DNA of 7,082 bases from an uncultured Methylococcaceae bacterium (GTDB lineage Bacteria > Pseudomonadota > Gammaproteobacteria > Methylococcales > Methylomonadaceae), in assembly GCA_903939355.1 (NCBI GenBank), contig CAJAHC010000186.1:1-7082 (forward strand), written 5' to 3'. Of this stretch, positions 1 to 5,792 are shown piece after piece. A model generated the notes under the pieces. It was not told where the DNA came from. It ran no database searches and saw only the letters and a program-made list of their open reading frames with translations. Made by a program: the position numbers and the translations under genes. How positions within the stretch are numbered: the first letter of the stretch is position 1; each line of letters opens with the position of its first letter.

Positions 1-498
1 GCTGTATTGCCAGCGCTGTCTTTTACTGAGCAGTTGACGGGTGTTGCACCGATCGCAAACGTTGTACCTGAGGCCGGTAAACAACTAACATCCGCTGCAG
101 TAAGAACTGAAACATTATCTGCTGCTAATGGATTGGTGTAAGTCACTACCGCACCCGTTGCATTGGTGGCTGCTTGAATGAAATCAGCAGGCACATTACT
201 AAAAGTAGGTGCGCCTTGATCGGCAACAGTCACTGAAAAACTAGCACTTGCTGTATTCCCAGCATTGTCACTCACCGCACAATTTACTGCAGTAAGACCC
301 ATCGCAAACGTTGCACCTGAAGCAGGCAAGCAACTGACTGCTGTACTCACACCTGACAAGGCATCAGTGCCAGTTGGCACAGTATAAATGACTGCTGTTC
401 CTGCTGCGCTTGTTGCCGCTTGAGTCATAGCAGATGATATACCAACCAAAGTCGGTGCTACCGTATCCACTTTAAGCTGCGCTGTCGACACTACAGGA
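1..498 (-). repeat. Tandem 249-bp (83-codon) HYR module repeats inside the CDS
   Basis: Two consecutive units are visible at both DNA and protein level. The strings beginning 'gctgtatt' at 1 and 250, and 'atcgcaaacg' at 52 and 301, are each exactly 249 bp apart, which is 83 codons and keeps the frame. Each unit encodes a core of the form SCLPASGxTFAxGxTxVNCxVxDxAGNTA, whose two cysteines probably pair. The first unit is cut by the window edge at its far end, so more copies may follow outside. This is a protein-domain duplication within the gene, not a mobile element. Confidence 0.85.
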
Positions 499-1814
499 GC
501 TGTACCACCAGCACTTACCGCCGCACAAGACAATACTTGACCGGCTGAATCACTCACAATTGAATCAACACAACCTGTCTTAGCTGAAATGGCTGATTCT
601 GCATCAGTCACTGACCATAAAACGCTAACTGGAGATTGATACCAACCCGATACATTAGGTGCCGTGGGGGTTAACGAAACGCTAATTGCAGGTGGCGTAG
701 TATCAGTAATCAACTTCTTGAGCAAAAAGGCATGGCGCTCGCCATTAACGATGCCGTTTCCGACTAACTTACCTATACCAGTAATATAATTACCATCATC
801 ACTAATTGCTTGTGCTTCTAGAAGCGTCCAACCAACCCCACTAGTAGGATCTTTTAAGGTATTAAGATCAATAGCCGACCCACTTTGCCACAACGTCGCC
901 TTCTGGTTTAGCAAAGTTGAACTGGGACTGGTCCTCTTGAAGGAATGTCCAACGATATCGCCTGTGTTACTAATGTCTCTAGCTTCACTAAAGGCCCCAT
1001 CAAGTGCGCCTAAATCTTTCATAGTAGGAACCTGATTTGCTTGCCACAAAAAAGCATGCTGTTCGGCATCTAAAAGGGTAGAGGCACTCCCTATCACTTC
1101 ACCTGCATCATTAATACCATAAGCAGCACTGTGTGACCCCCCTAAGGTTCCCAAATCTTTTTTGCTACCGTTTGCTGTCCACAACACGGCATGGGTAGAC
1201 TTATTACCCGTTAGTGAAGAAAACCCTGCTACTTCGCCTACAGAGTTAATCGCCAGACCATGACTACTCCCAGCATTGAGTAAATTTATAGTACCCAGAT
1301 CGGTTAGGGTTGCGCCATCTGCTTGCCAAATTACTGCATGTTCGGAGCCATCTGCCGTTGAAGAAAAACCCGTTGCCTGACCACTATTGTTAATCGAGAA
1401 TGCTAAGCTATTACTGGTATCAATTAGTCCCTTAAGATCCTTAAGTGGCTTATTACCGGCCTCTGCTTTAAACGCATGATAAGCACTTTCTCCTACAAGC
1501 GTTGCTGAACCAACCACATCTCCCAAACTATTAACACTATAAGCCTGACTATAAATACCACCTAAAGCCTCTAAATCAATGGGTGCAACCGATGCCTCTC
1601 CAAGAATAGCGTGCTCAGATATATTACCCGCGGGATATGATAATCCACTGACCAAGCCATTATTGTTTACACCCAAACCGACACTATAGGAGCCGTTTAA
1701 ACTACCCAAATCGGTGACAGCAAATTGAGGCGCCGCATTGGCGATTGCCAAAGGCAAACAACTTCCTAGACAAACCGTCCGTAATATTTTTTTATTTAAC
1801 GATTTAATTTTCAT
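1..1814 (-). CDS. Secreted HAF-repeat / Ig-like / HYR-repeat modular protein (3' end off window)
   Basis: 604 codons are visible with no stop, and the frame is open at the left edge, so the C-terminus is missing. Start: ATG at 1814-1812, with AAGGA seven bases upstream. Residues 1-27 form a Sec signal peptide (basic MKIKSLNKK, hydrophobic core, likely cleavage at ANA|A). Residues ~30-365 carry the HAF extracellular repeat: 'HA[FVI]-LW' boxes at about 68, 113, 159, 208, 253 and 361, with a degenerate one near 306, joined by 'DLGxLGG...AxxINxxGxVxG' boxes. Seven units of 45-55 residues would suit a beta-propeller-like fold (inference). Residues ~370-455 look like a bacterial Ig-like domain. From ~455 onward there are tandem HYR-type modules, each with two cysteines (SCLPASG and VNCxVxDxAGNTA). 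The likely role is surface adhesion or matrix structure; the substrate is unknown. It is the second gene of an operon with the ORF ending at 1825. The HAF and HYR assignments rest on recognised motifs, not on a search. Confidence 0.9.
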   Translation of the reverse strand, partial: MKIKSLNKKILRTVCLGSCLPLAIANAAPQFAVTDLGSLNGSYSVGLGVNNNGLVSGLSYPAGNISEHAILGEASVAPIDLEALGGIYSQAYSVNSLGDVVGSATLVGESAYHAFKAEAGNKPLKDLKGLIDTSNSLAFSINNSGQATGFSSTADGSEHAVIWQADGATLTDLGTINLLNAGSSHGLAINSVGEVAGFSSLTGNKSTHAVLWTANGSKKDLGTLGGSHSAAYGINDAGEVIGSASTLLDAEQHAFLWQANQVPTMKDLGALDGAFSEARDISNTGDIVGHSFKRTSPSSTLLNQKATLWQSGSAIDLNTLKDPTSGVGWTLLEAQAISDDGNYITGIGKLVGNGIVNGERHAFLLKKLITDTTPPAISVSLTPTAPNVSGWYQSPVSVLWSVTDAESAISAKTGCVDSIVSDSAGQVLSCAAVSAGGTAPVVSTAQLKVDTVAPTLVGISSAMTQAATSAAGTAVIYTVPTGTDALSGVSTAVSCLPASGATFAMGLTAVNCAVSDNAGNTASASFSVTVADQGAPTFSNVPADFIQAATNATGAVVTYTNPLAADNVSVLTAADVSCLPASGTTFAIGATPVNCSVKDSAGNT

Positions 1815-1821
1815 AATTATT

Positions 1822-1826
1822 TCCTT
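1822..1826 (-). promoter_or_regulatory. Ribosome binding site overlapping the upstream stop codon
   Basis: On the minus strand the junction reads TAAGGAAATAATTATG. The AAGGA Shine-Dalgarno overlaps the TAA stop of the upstream gene (1827-1825) and lies seven bases before the ATG at 1814. This arrangement fixes the start of the HAF/HYR gene and suggests translational coupling, because ribosomes terminating on the upstream gene are delivered onto this site. Confidence 0.85.
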
Positions 1827-2574
1827 AGAATGCAGACATAGGGACGAAAGAAAAATGGTCAGCAATCCAAGCACGTGACTCTGATGTCGTACCTGTTTCC
1901 CCTGATGCAATAATCGTAATGTCAGTAAATCCGGCTTTATCCTCTACCCCAACAATAGTCGGTTCACCGTTTGTTAATGGCTGTACGGGTGTAGTTTGGT
2001 GATTAACTAGAAACTGAATACCCTTAGCCGATTGCGCATCTAATTGCCCACTATCGACTAACATGCCAAATTGCGCCACCCGTTGATTAAAATGGATATT
2101 GACCACTCGCCCCACAACATCACCTGAATTAGGAATGCCTACCGTACCCACCACAAAATTGGTGCCTTTACTGGATAAAATTACTTGGTCTAAGGTATCG
2201 CTTTTTGGATCTGATGCGACAAGAGGCGCTTTACTGACCGAAAAACCCCGTATATTTGAAGCGCCATTGTAGGTGTACATATCTGCATTACCGAACTGCA
2301 TTGCCCCGTTGCCACAATTAATGGGGGTAACATTGCTATCACCACTGACCCAACAAGCTGTCAATTTAATGTTGGTAGTACTCGCATTTAAATTATTTTG
2401 TAACAGGTTTTGTATTGCTGGAATTGTCACACCAACAGGCGGATTTTTAACGGTAAATAAAGAGTATGTTACTGCCGAACTCCCCATCGTTTGTAATACT
2501 GTCGGTGTCGCCTGTACTTGATAACTTAGTCCGGCACAAACGACTGCCAGGCTAAGACGCTTTAATTTATTCAT
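1825..2574 (-). CDS. Small secreted beta-rich protein of unknown function
   Basis: 249 residues from the second of two in-frame ATGs. The first, at 2580, leaves only one base after AAGGA, while the ATG at 2574 leaves seven, the same spacing as the next gene. Residues 1-22 are a Sec signal peptide (MNKLKRLSL, then a hydrophobic core, cleavage near QVQA|TPT). The mature part has no membrane segment and is rich in Thr, Ser, Asn and Gly with alternating beta-strand patterns. It has just two cysteines (about residues 74 and 87), which could form a disulfide. The C-terminal half carries 'NIHFNQRVAQFGMLVDSG', 'GFTDITIIASG' and a final 'WIADHFSFVP'. This resembles the jelly-roll module common in PEP-CTERM-type exported proteins, but the sorting tail is absent. 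I cannot name the family. It is the first gene of an operon with the HAF/HYR gene 10 bases downstream, suggesting a shared extracellular role. Confidence 0.85.
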   Translation of the reverse strand: MNKLKRLSLAVVCAGLSYQVQATPTVLQTMGSSAVTYSLFTVKNPPVGVTIPAIQNLLQNNLNASTTNIKLTACWVSGDSNVTPINCGNGAMQFGNADMYTYNGASNIRGFSVSKAPLVASDPKSDTLDQVILSSKGTNFVVGTVGIPNSGDVVGRVVNIHFNQRVAQFGMLVDSGQLDAQSAKGIQFLVNHQTTPVQPLTNGEPTIVGVEDKAGFTDITIIASGETGTTSESRAWIADHFSFVPMSAF

Positions 2575-2581
2575 AGTCATG

Positions 2582-2586
2582 TCCTT
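2582..2586 (-). promoter_or_regulatory. Ribosome binding site that decides between two ATGs
   Basis: The minus strand reads AAGGACATGACTATG. AAGGA is only one base from the first ATG (2580-2578) but seven bases from the second (2574-2572), so the second ATG is preferred. Confidence 0.75.
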
Positions 2587-2607
2587 GTTTTGATTATTAT
2601 TGATAAT

Positions 2608-2637
2608 TTATAAAATTAACTCAGCCAGCATGCTCAA
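2608..2637 (-). promoter_or_regulatory. Weak sigma70-like promoter candidate for the two-gene operon
   Basis: Reading the minus strand, TTGAGC (2637-2632) is followed after 18 bases by TTATAA (2613-2608), about 33 bases before the start codon at 2574. It fits a -35/-10 pair only roughly, and other registers (TTTATA, TATAAA) are possible in the same AT-rich stretch. The rest of the 140-base spacer between 2581 and 2720 shows no convincing terminator, so read-through from the upstream 800-residue gene is also possible. Confidence 0.3.
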
Positions 2638-2720
2638 ATGCACGAGCCTATCTAACTGGCAAACTAATTCGCCAATGCTTGACTGCTTACTGGAGAGCTA
2701 GTTTTTACACGCAGTTATAC

Positions 2721-5123
2721 TTATTTAGCTGCCGTAATGCCTGCAGCCAACCCGCCATTACTGGTTTTGCACCTTAAAGCACCGTTATTAACACCGGTAG
2801 GTACAGCGGCACCCGACACTGCTAACTGATAATTACCGGCACTATCAACCGGCACACTTCCGATTAAGGTGGATACGGTCGGAGCAGCACCCGTGCCAGC
2901 CCAACAAGTAGCTGTTGTATTTGCCAAATTAGGACCAAACCAGCTGCTTGTCCCAACAACAACCCACTTCCTGCTAGCTCTCGTGTATTTTGCGCTTACA
3001 ACCCTGACTACTTCAGCGGCTGAAAAGTTGGTAATATCGACTTTCACAGTATTAGACGTCAGTGCCGGATCGGAAGAGTTATTTACCTTATATTCAAAAA
3101 AGTCTGCACCACCAGAATCGGCTGTCGCCGTTTTGGTTACATAAGTGATTTGACCGGAAGCAAGCTTGGTCAGATTACCTTTAGTGGGTTCAGTTACAAT
3201 CGTCAAACTGGTTGTGGCTGGATTGATCTGGTCAACTGGATTACTGGAAGCAGGTTTATCATTGCCCAATATGGTCACTGTTCTCGTTTTAGCAGTCATT
3301 TGAGCAACCGTTGTTCCTACATAGGTGGCAGCAAACTGATCTGCGACTGCCGTGGGTGCCGTTGCATTGAAGGCCAGCGTCAAGTTGCCGATAGCAACAT
3401 TGGAAAAAACCGGCTCATTAATGGCCGCTTGTCTGACAAACGTAAAGCTGTCGGTACCGACGATAGCCGTTGCATTAGCGGTAAAAACCCAAGCACTGTT
3501 TAGGAAGGCGATAATGCCGTTTACCGGTTGCCTAATAATCAACGCATCAGCAGGCAGAACATCCGTTAGCACTGTTGTTCCGCCCGTACTTACTGTAAAG
3601 CCGGGGGCAGGAATATTTACGGCAACCGGTGGATTAGCCGGATTTTGTGGAGCGCCGTTTATGCTTAAAAAATGATCAGCATGAATACCTGACCCGGTTG
3701 AAATTACCGAAATGTTTTGAGGTGGCTCTATCGTAGCCGGCAAACTACCTGAGAAACAGACGTTGGCCGAATCAGTTAGCGAGACGGGACATTGCAACGA
3801 TGTCATTCCGTAAATTGTTGCAGGTGCAGTAACCGGCACTGTGGGTTGTGCGCCAGTTAAACCCTCTACTACCAAATCTGGATTAGTAACTTCATCGGAA
3901 GAATGGGCCACAATGAGAATTTGGCGGGTAACCGTATCAAAAGTCGCCTGACTGATTTCAACGCCATCTACAAGCCCCGTCGATTCACTGATCACCGGGG
4001 TGCTGCTCAGATTGGTCACGGTAATTTGCGACGGAACTGCTTGCGTCGAAGGATATTCGATATGACCATGATATTTGCCGGCCACCGTGCCAGTTGGGAA
4101 CAATTGTAGGCTCGGCATACCTTCACCCGTGACGATTAATCGTTGGTTAGGCGTTGATGTTGCCCAAACATCAATACCGTTGACGCCAGCCTTACGGACT
4201 TTATAAGACCCATCTACTTTCAACGCTTCTGCAATCGGTGCAGTCCATTTTTGACCGAGAACACTACCCAAGGATTCCTCAATAAAATCGTTACCTAATC
4301 CATCCAGGTTAGAGCCAACCGGACCCTGAATTCGAATAAAATTGGTGCCGAAGGGACTGCCGGTGAAGGTATGTGGAACAGTCGGATCACCGACGAACTC
4401 TTCTGCACCGGAAACCAGGGGAAGATCCGTATCCCATTTAATAAACGGACCTAAAGGACCCTCCAACGCGCCGTCAAATCCAGTTCCCAAGGGAACATCC
4501 ACGGTGAAGTAATTAGCCGCTTGTGAGCCTTGCATATTTTGCTTAGTAGTCGCCTGCACATTTTCAAAAGTATGAACGCCGAAGGGATGCGTTACCGTAT
4601 AGGTACCGTTTTTGTTGGCATTATTAAAATTAAAGGTGATCCGAATCCGGGCAAACACGGTTTCATCGCCATGCTTGGGCGTTGGGCCTGGCAGATAAGA
4701 GGCTTCTAAAGCGCCCAGATAGCGGTATTGAAAATCCGACCCTGTCGCTATGTTCTTGAACTCAACCAGACTGTAAAAAGCCTCATCACCGATGTTGCCC
4801 GCAAAGCCAGCTGGATTGGCAGCAAGGGGAAAGCAGAAATCTGTTATCGAACGGCATAAACCCAGTGCCAGCCCTTCAGTATCGCGATACCATGACGGGA
4901 AAGTTATGACAGGATCAGACGGACCATGATCCAGAAGTACCGCTGAGGCCATACCGCTAGCAAGCAGGGAGCCGGCTAATGCAATTTGAATCGCATGGCG
5001 TAAGTAGTTTTTACCAGGGTTGGTATTGATTTTTAGGGGTAACACTGTCTTATTGACTGCACTATATGTACTCAAGGGAGTCAACTTAGGTGCCTCAGCA
5101 AGAAACTGATTTTTTGGTTTCAT
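2721..5123 (-). CDS. Large secreted protein with cadherin-like/Big_9 Ig modules, N-terminal domain of unknown function
   Basis: 800 residues, starting at an ATG with AGAGG five bases upstream. The export signal is unusually long: about 40 residues precede the hydrophobic core (~44-58), with probable cleavage at ASA|V near residue 61. Residues ~65-295 form a distinctive domain: 'FPSWYRDTEGLALGLC' (75-90), 'TYTVTHPFGVHTF' (174-186) and 'GDPTVPHTFTGSPFGTNF' (245-262). I recognise this pattern from secreted proteins of diverse bacteria but know no function for it. Residues ~500-590 and ~589-698 resemble cadherin-like/Big_9 Ig repeats ('VTILGNDKP', 'TDSFTF', 'ADFFEYKV'). Residues ~703-790 form a further beta domain. 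Cysteines occur in plausible pairs (90/97, 445/456, 740/785). No PEP-CTERM, LPXTG or transmembrane anchor is seen at the C-terminus, so the protein is probably released or held by partners. It has its own long leader. The upstream multicopper oxidase is separated by a terminator, so any functional link is only by proximity. Confidence 0.88.
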   Translation of the reverse strand: MKPKNQFLAEAPKLTPLSTYSAVNKTVLPLKINTNPGKNYLRHAIQIALAGSLLASGMASAVLLDHGPSDPVITFPSWYRDTEGLALGLCRSITDFCFPLAANPAGFAGNIGDEAFYSLVEFKNIATGSDFQYRYLGALEASYLPGPTPKHGDETVFARIRITFNFNNANKNGTYTVTHPFGVHTFENVQATTKQNMQGSQAANYFTVDVPLGTGFDGALEGPLGPFIKWDTDLPLVSGAEEFVGDPTVPHTFTGSPFGTNFIRIQGPVGSNLDGLGNDFIEESLGSVLGQKWTAPIAEALKVDGSYKVRKAGVNGIDVWATSTPNQRLIVTGEGMPSLQLFPTGTVAGKYHGHIEYPSTQAVPSQITVTNLSSTPVISESTGLVDGVEISQATFDTVTRQILIVAHSSDEVTNPDLVVEGLTGAQPTVPVTAPATIYGMTSLQCPVSLTDSANVCFSGSLPATIEPPQNISVISTGSGIHADHFLSINGAPQNPANPPVAVNIPAPGFTVSTGGTTVLTDVLPADALIIRQPVNGIIAFLNSAWVFTANATAIVGTDSFTFVRQAAINEPVFSNVAIGNLTLAFNATAPTAVADQFAATYVGTTVAQMTAKTRTVTILGNDKPASSNPVDQINPATTSLTIVTEPTKGNLTKLASGQITYVTKTATADSGGADFFEYKVNNSSDPALTSNTVKVDITNFSAAEVVRVVSAKYTRASRKWVVVGTSSWFGPNLANTTATCWAGTGAAPTVSTLIGSVPVDSAGNYQLAVSGAAVPTGVNNGALRCKTSNGGLAAGITAAK

Positions 5124-5128
5124 TTTAA

Positions 5129-5134
5129 CCTCTC
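5129..5134 (-). promoter_or_regulatory. Ribosome binding site of the 800-residue protein
   Basis: The minus strand reads GAGAGGTTAAAATG. The purine-rich GAGAGG sits five bases from the ATG at 5123 and supports that start despite the long N-terminal extension it creates. The in-frame GTG at codon 27 has no comparable site. Confidence 0.75.
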
Positions 5135-5212
5135 ATTAAAAATGGCAAACTAGATTTGAAAGTAGGTACTTATCTTTAATTGCTAAGTAACAAGTCTGGA
5201 TGTGCACATACT

Positions 5213-5281
5213 CCTATGCATGAGTGATACTTACAACGAGTTTTCATCCATAGGCCTCATGCAGCGAATAAGATACTCAAC
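5213..5281 (-). repeat. Imperfect direct repeats with overlapping inverted arms in the leader
   Basis: Plus-strand segments 5213-5237 and 5255-5281 share the order CCT-ATGCA-(spacer)-GATACT-CAAC with small indels. They also contain inverted pairs: CCTATG (5213-5218) with CATAGG (5249-5254), and GCATGAG (5218-5224) with CTCATGC (5256-5262). The two pairings share a base and cross, so only one can form at a time. This lies in the presumed 5' leader of the 800-residue gene. It could be a duplicated protein-binding site or alternative RNA hairpins; chance is not excluded. Confidence 0.35.
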
Positions 5282-5376
5282 TGAGGTAATGCACTAATAA
5301 TGCCAACTGCTCTAAAGCCTTTATTTCAATGGTCTGCGAGTTATTTAAGTGGCCAATAATAGCCAGTCACTAGCTG

Positions 5377-5406
5377 ATCATAGTAATATTTTTGATACGC
5401 TAACAA
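5377..5406 (-). promoter_or_regulatory. Candidate sigma70 promoter for the 800-residue secreted protein
   Basis: On the minus strand TTGTTA (5406-5401) is followed after 18 bases by TATGAT (5382-5377), which matches the -10 consensus at five of six positions. Transcription would begin near 5370, giving a leader of about 245 bases before the ATG at 5123. The -35 element sits inside the inverted repeat 5397-5411, so a repressor could occlude it. This is the best -35/-10 pair I found in the intergenic region. Confidence 0.4.
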
Positions 5407-5411
5407 AGCGT
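5397..5411. promoter_or_regulatory. Inverted repeat ACGCT-N5-AGCGT over the -35 element
   Basis: A perfect 5-bp inverted repeat with a 5-base centre. The centre (TTGTT on the minus strand) supplies most of the -35 hexamer of the candidate promoter. There is no T-tract after it on the minus strand (ATCAAAAATATT follows), so it does not look like a terminator. An operator is a reasonable reading, but the repeat is short. Confidence 0.35.
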
Positions 5412-5438
5412 TCTGGGGCTTGCAGGGTTATTGTCTGT

Positions 5439-5455
5439 ATTGTTTTTAAAACAAT
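5439..5455. promoter_or_regulatory. 17-bp perfect palindrome (possible operator)
   Basis: ATTGTTTT-T-AAAACAAT has two perfect 8-bp arms around a single base. It lies about 33 bases upstream of the candidate -35 at 5406, a usual place for an activator site. The arms are AT-rich, which raises the likelihood of chance, and a hairpin here would be weak, so DNA-level binding is more plausible than termination. Confidence 0.35.
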
Positions 5456-5491
5456 GAAGAAAAAACTACGGTAATAAAAGCGAGGATACGG

Positions 5492-5596
5492 TCAATTATT
5501 TTCGTACATTACTGAATCATTAATAATGTCCACATACGCGTACCAGTCTAGAATTGATAAGCTGTTGCTAGGATAATATAATTGAGTTTGCACCAT
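5492..5596 (-). CDS. Putative 34-residue small protein or peptide with very strong RBS
   Basis: The frame runs from ATG 5596 (or GTG 5593, which has the more usual seven-base spacing from GGAGG) to TGA 5494-5492. The product begins MVQTQLYYPSNSLSILDW and ends INDSVMYENN. It has five tyrosines and one tryptophan, no cysteine, a single basic group (the N-terminus) and an acidic net charge; it has no signal peptide or clear membrane helix. It sits between the terminator of the multicopper oxidase and the promoter candidate for the 800-residue gene. I do not recognise the peptide. It could be a small protein, a modified-peptide precursor or a leader peptide. The main argument for it is the 9-base match to the anti-Shine-Dalgarno; no clear promoter is visible just upstream. 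It could still be fortuitous. Confidence 0.45.
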   Translation of the reverse strand: MVQTQLYYPSNSLSILDWYAYVDIINDSVMYENN

Positions 5597-5597
5597 C

Positions 5598-5606
5598 TCA
5601 CCTCCT
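5598..5606 (-). promoter_or_regulatory. Near-perfect Shine-Dalgarno AGGAGGTGA before the small ORF
   Basis: AGGAGGTGA is complementary to nine consecutive bases of the canonical 16S rRNA 3' end. GGAGG is four bases from the ATG at 5596 and seven bases from the GTG at 5593. It is the strongest ribosome binding site in the window, stronger than those of the three larger genes whose starts are visible. Confidence 0.6.
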
Positions 5607-5739
5607 ATTAATTAAACTTATAGAGACTTTTCTCTTGTTATTTTTGTCTGTAATAAAATTGATACAAGCCTATTTTCACGCAATAACACATCGGTTACGT
5701 TCTCACTAGACTTGCATCGTTTCTTGTTTCCTATTGCTT

Positions 5740-5785
5740 AAAAAATGTTGACCACCTACCCCTATTAAAGGCCTGTAAGTGGTCA
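5740..5785 (-). terminator. Rho-independent terminator of the multicopper oxidase gene
   Basis: On the minus strand TGACCACTTAC (5785-5775) pairs with GTAGGTGGTCA (5759-5749) to give an 11-bp stem with a single G-T wobble, around a 15-base loop that can form a further CCT/AGG pair. Three bases after the stem come six T residues (5745-5740). It starts seven bases after the stop codon at 5793, so it ends the oxidase transcript and separates it from the downstream genes. Confidence 0.85.
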
Positions 5786-5792
5786 TTTCATA

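Larger units (their letters stand above)
5124..5739. other. Long intergenic region between multicopper oxidase and 800-residue gene
   Basis: About 616 bases with no long reading frame on either strand. From right to left it holds an AT-rich stretch without a clear promoter (5739-5607), the small ORF with its strong RBS (5606-5492), a 17-bp palindrome (5455-5439), an inverted repeat over a -35 element and its -10 (5411-5377), and a presumed leader containing the repeats at 5213-5281. I see no tRNA, rRNA, known riboswitch consensus or insertion-sequence end in it. Confidence 0.6.

Noticed and set aside
1755..1775. Possible lipobox (LGSC) in the signal peptide of the HAF/HYR protein
   Set aside because: The residues before the Cys fit the lipobox poorly and the hydrophobic core continues past it; a standard signal peptidase I site at ANA|A fits better.
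2273..2521. Plus-strand 82-codon frame opposite the 249-residue protein
   Set aside because: It is antisense to a gene with a signal peptide, RBS and operon context, and its product shows no coherent domain.
2581..2720. Terminator between the 800-residue gene and the two-gene operon
   Set aside because: Only a 4-bp TGGC/GCCA pairing with a long loop is visible, and no T-tract follows, so no terminator was called.
2869..4109. Several plus-strand open frames of 68-117 codons inside the 800-residue gene
   Set aside because: They lie antisense to a clear exported-protein gene, lack convincing ribosome sites and have no family-like features; they are shadows of its codon pattern.
5187..5216. Second short frame after AGGAGT in the leader (ATG at 5204)
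   Set aside because: The site is only one base from the ATG and the frame closes after eight codons; nothing supports translation.
5492..5596. Small ORF as a PqqA, methanobactin or classic bacteriocin precursor
   Set aside because: It lacks the Glu-x3-Tyr core of PqqA, has no cysteines as methanobactin requires, has no double-glycine leader, and no modification or export genes are visible nearby.
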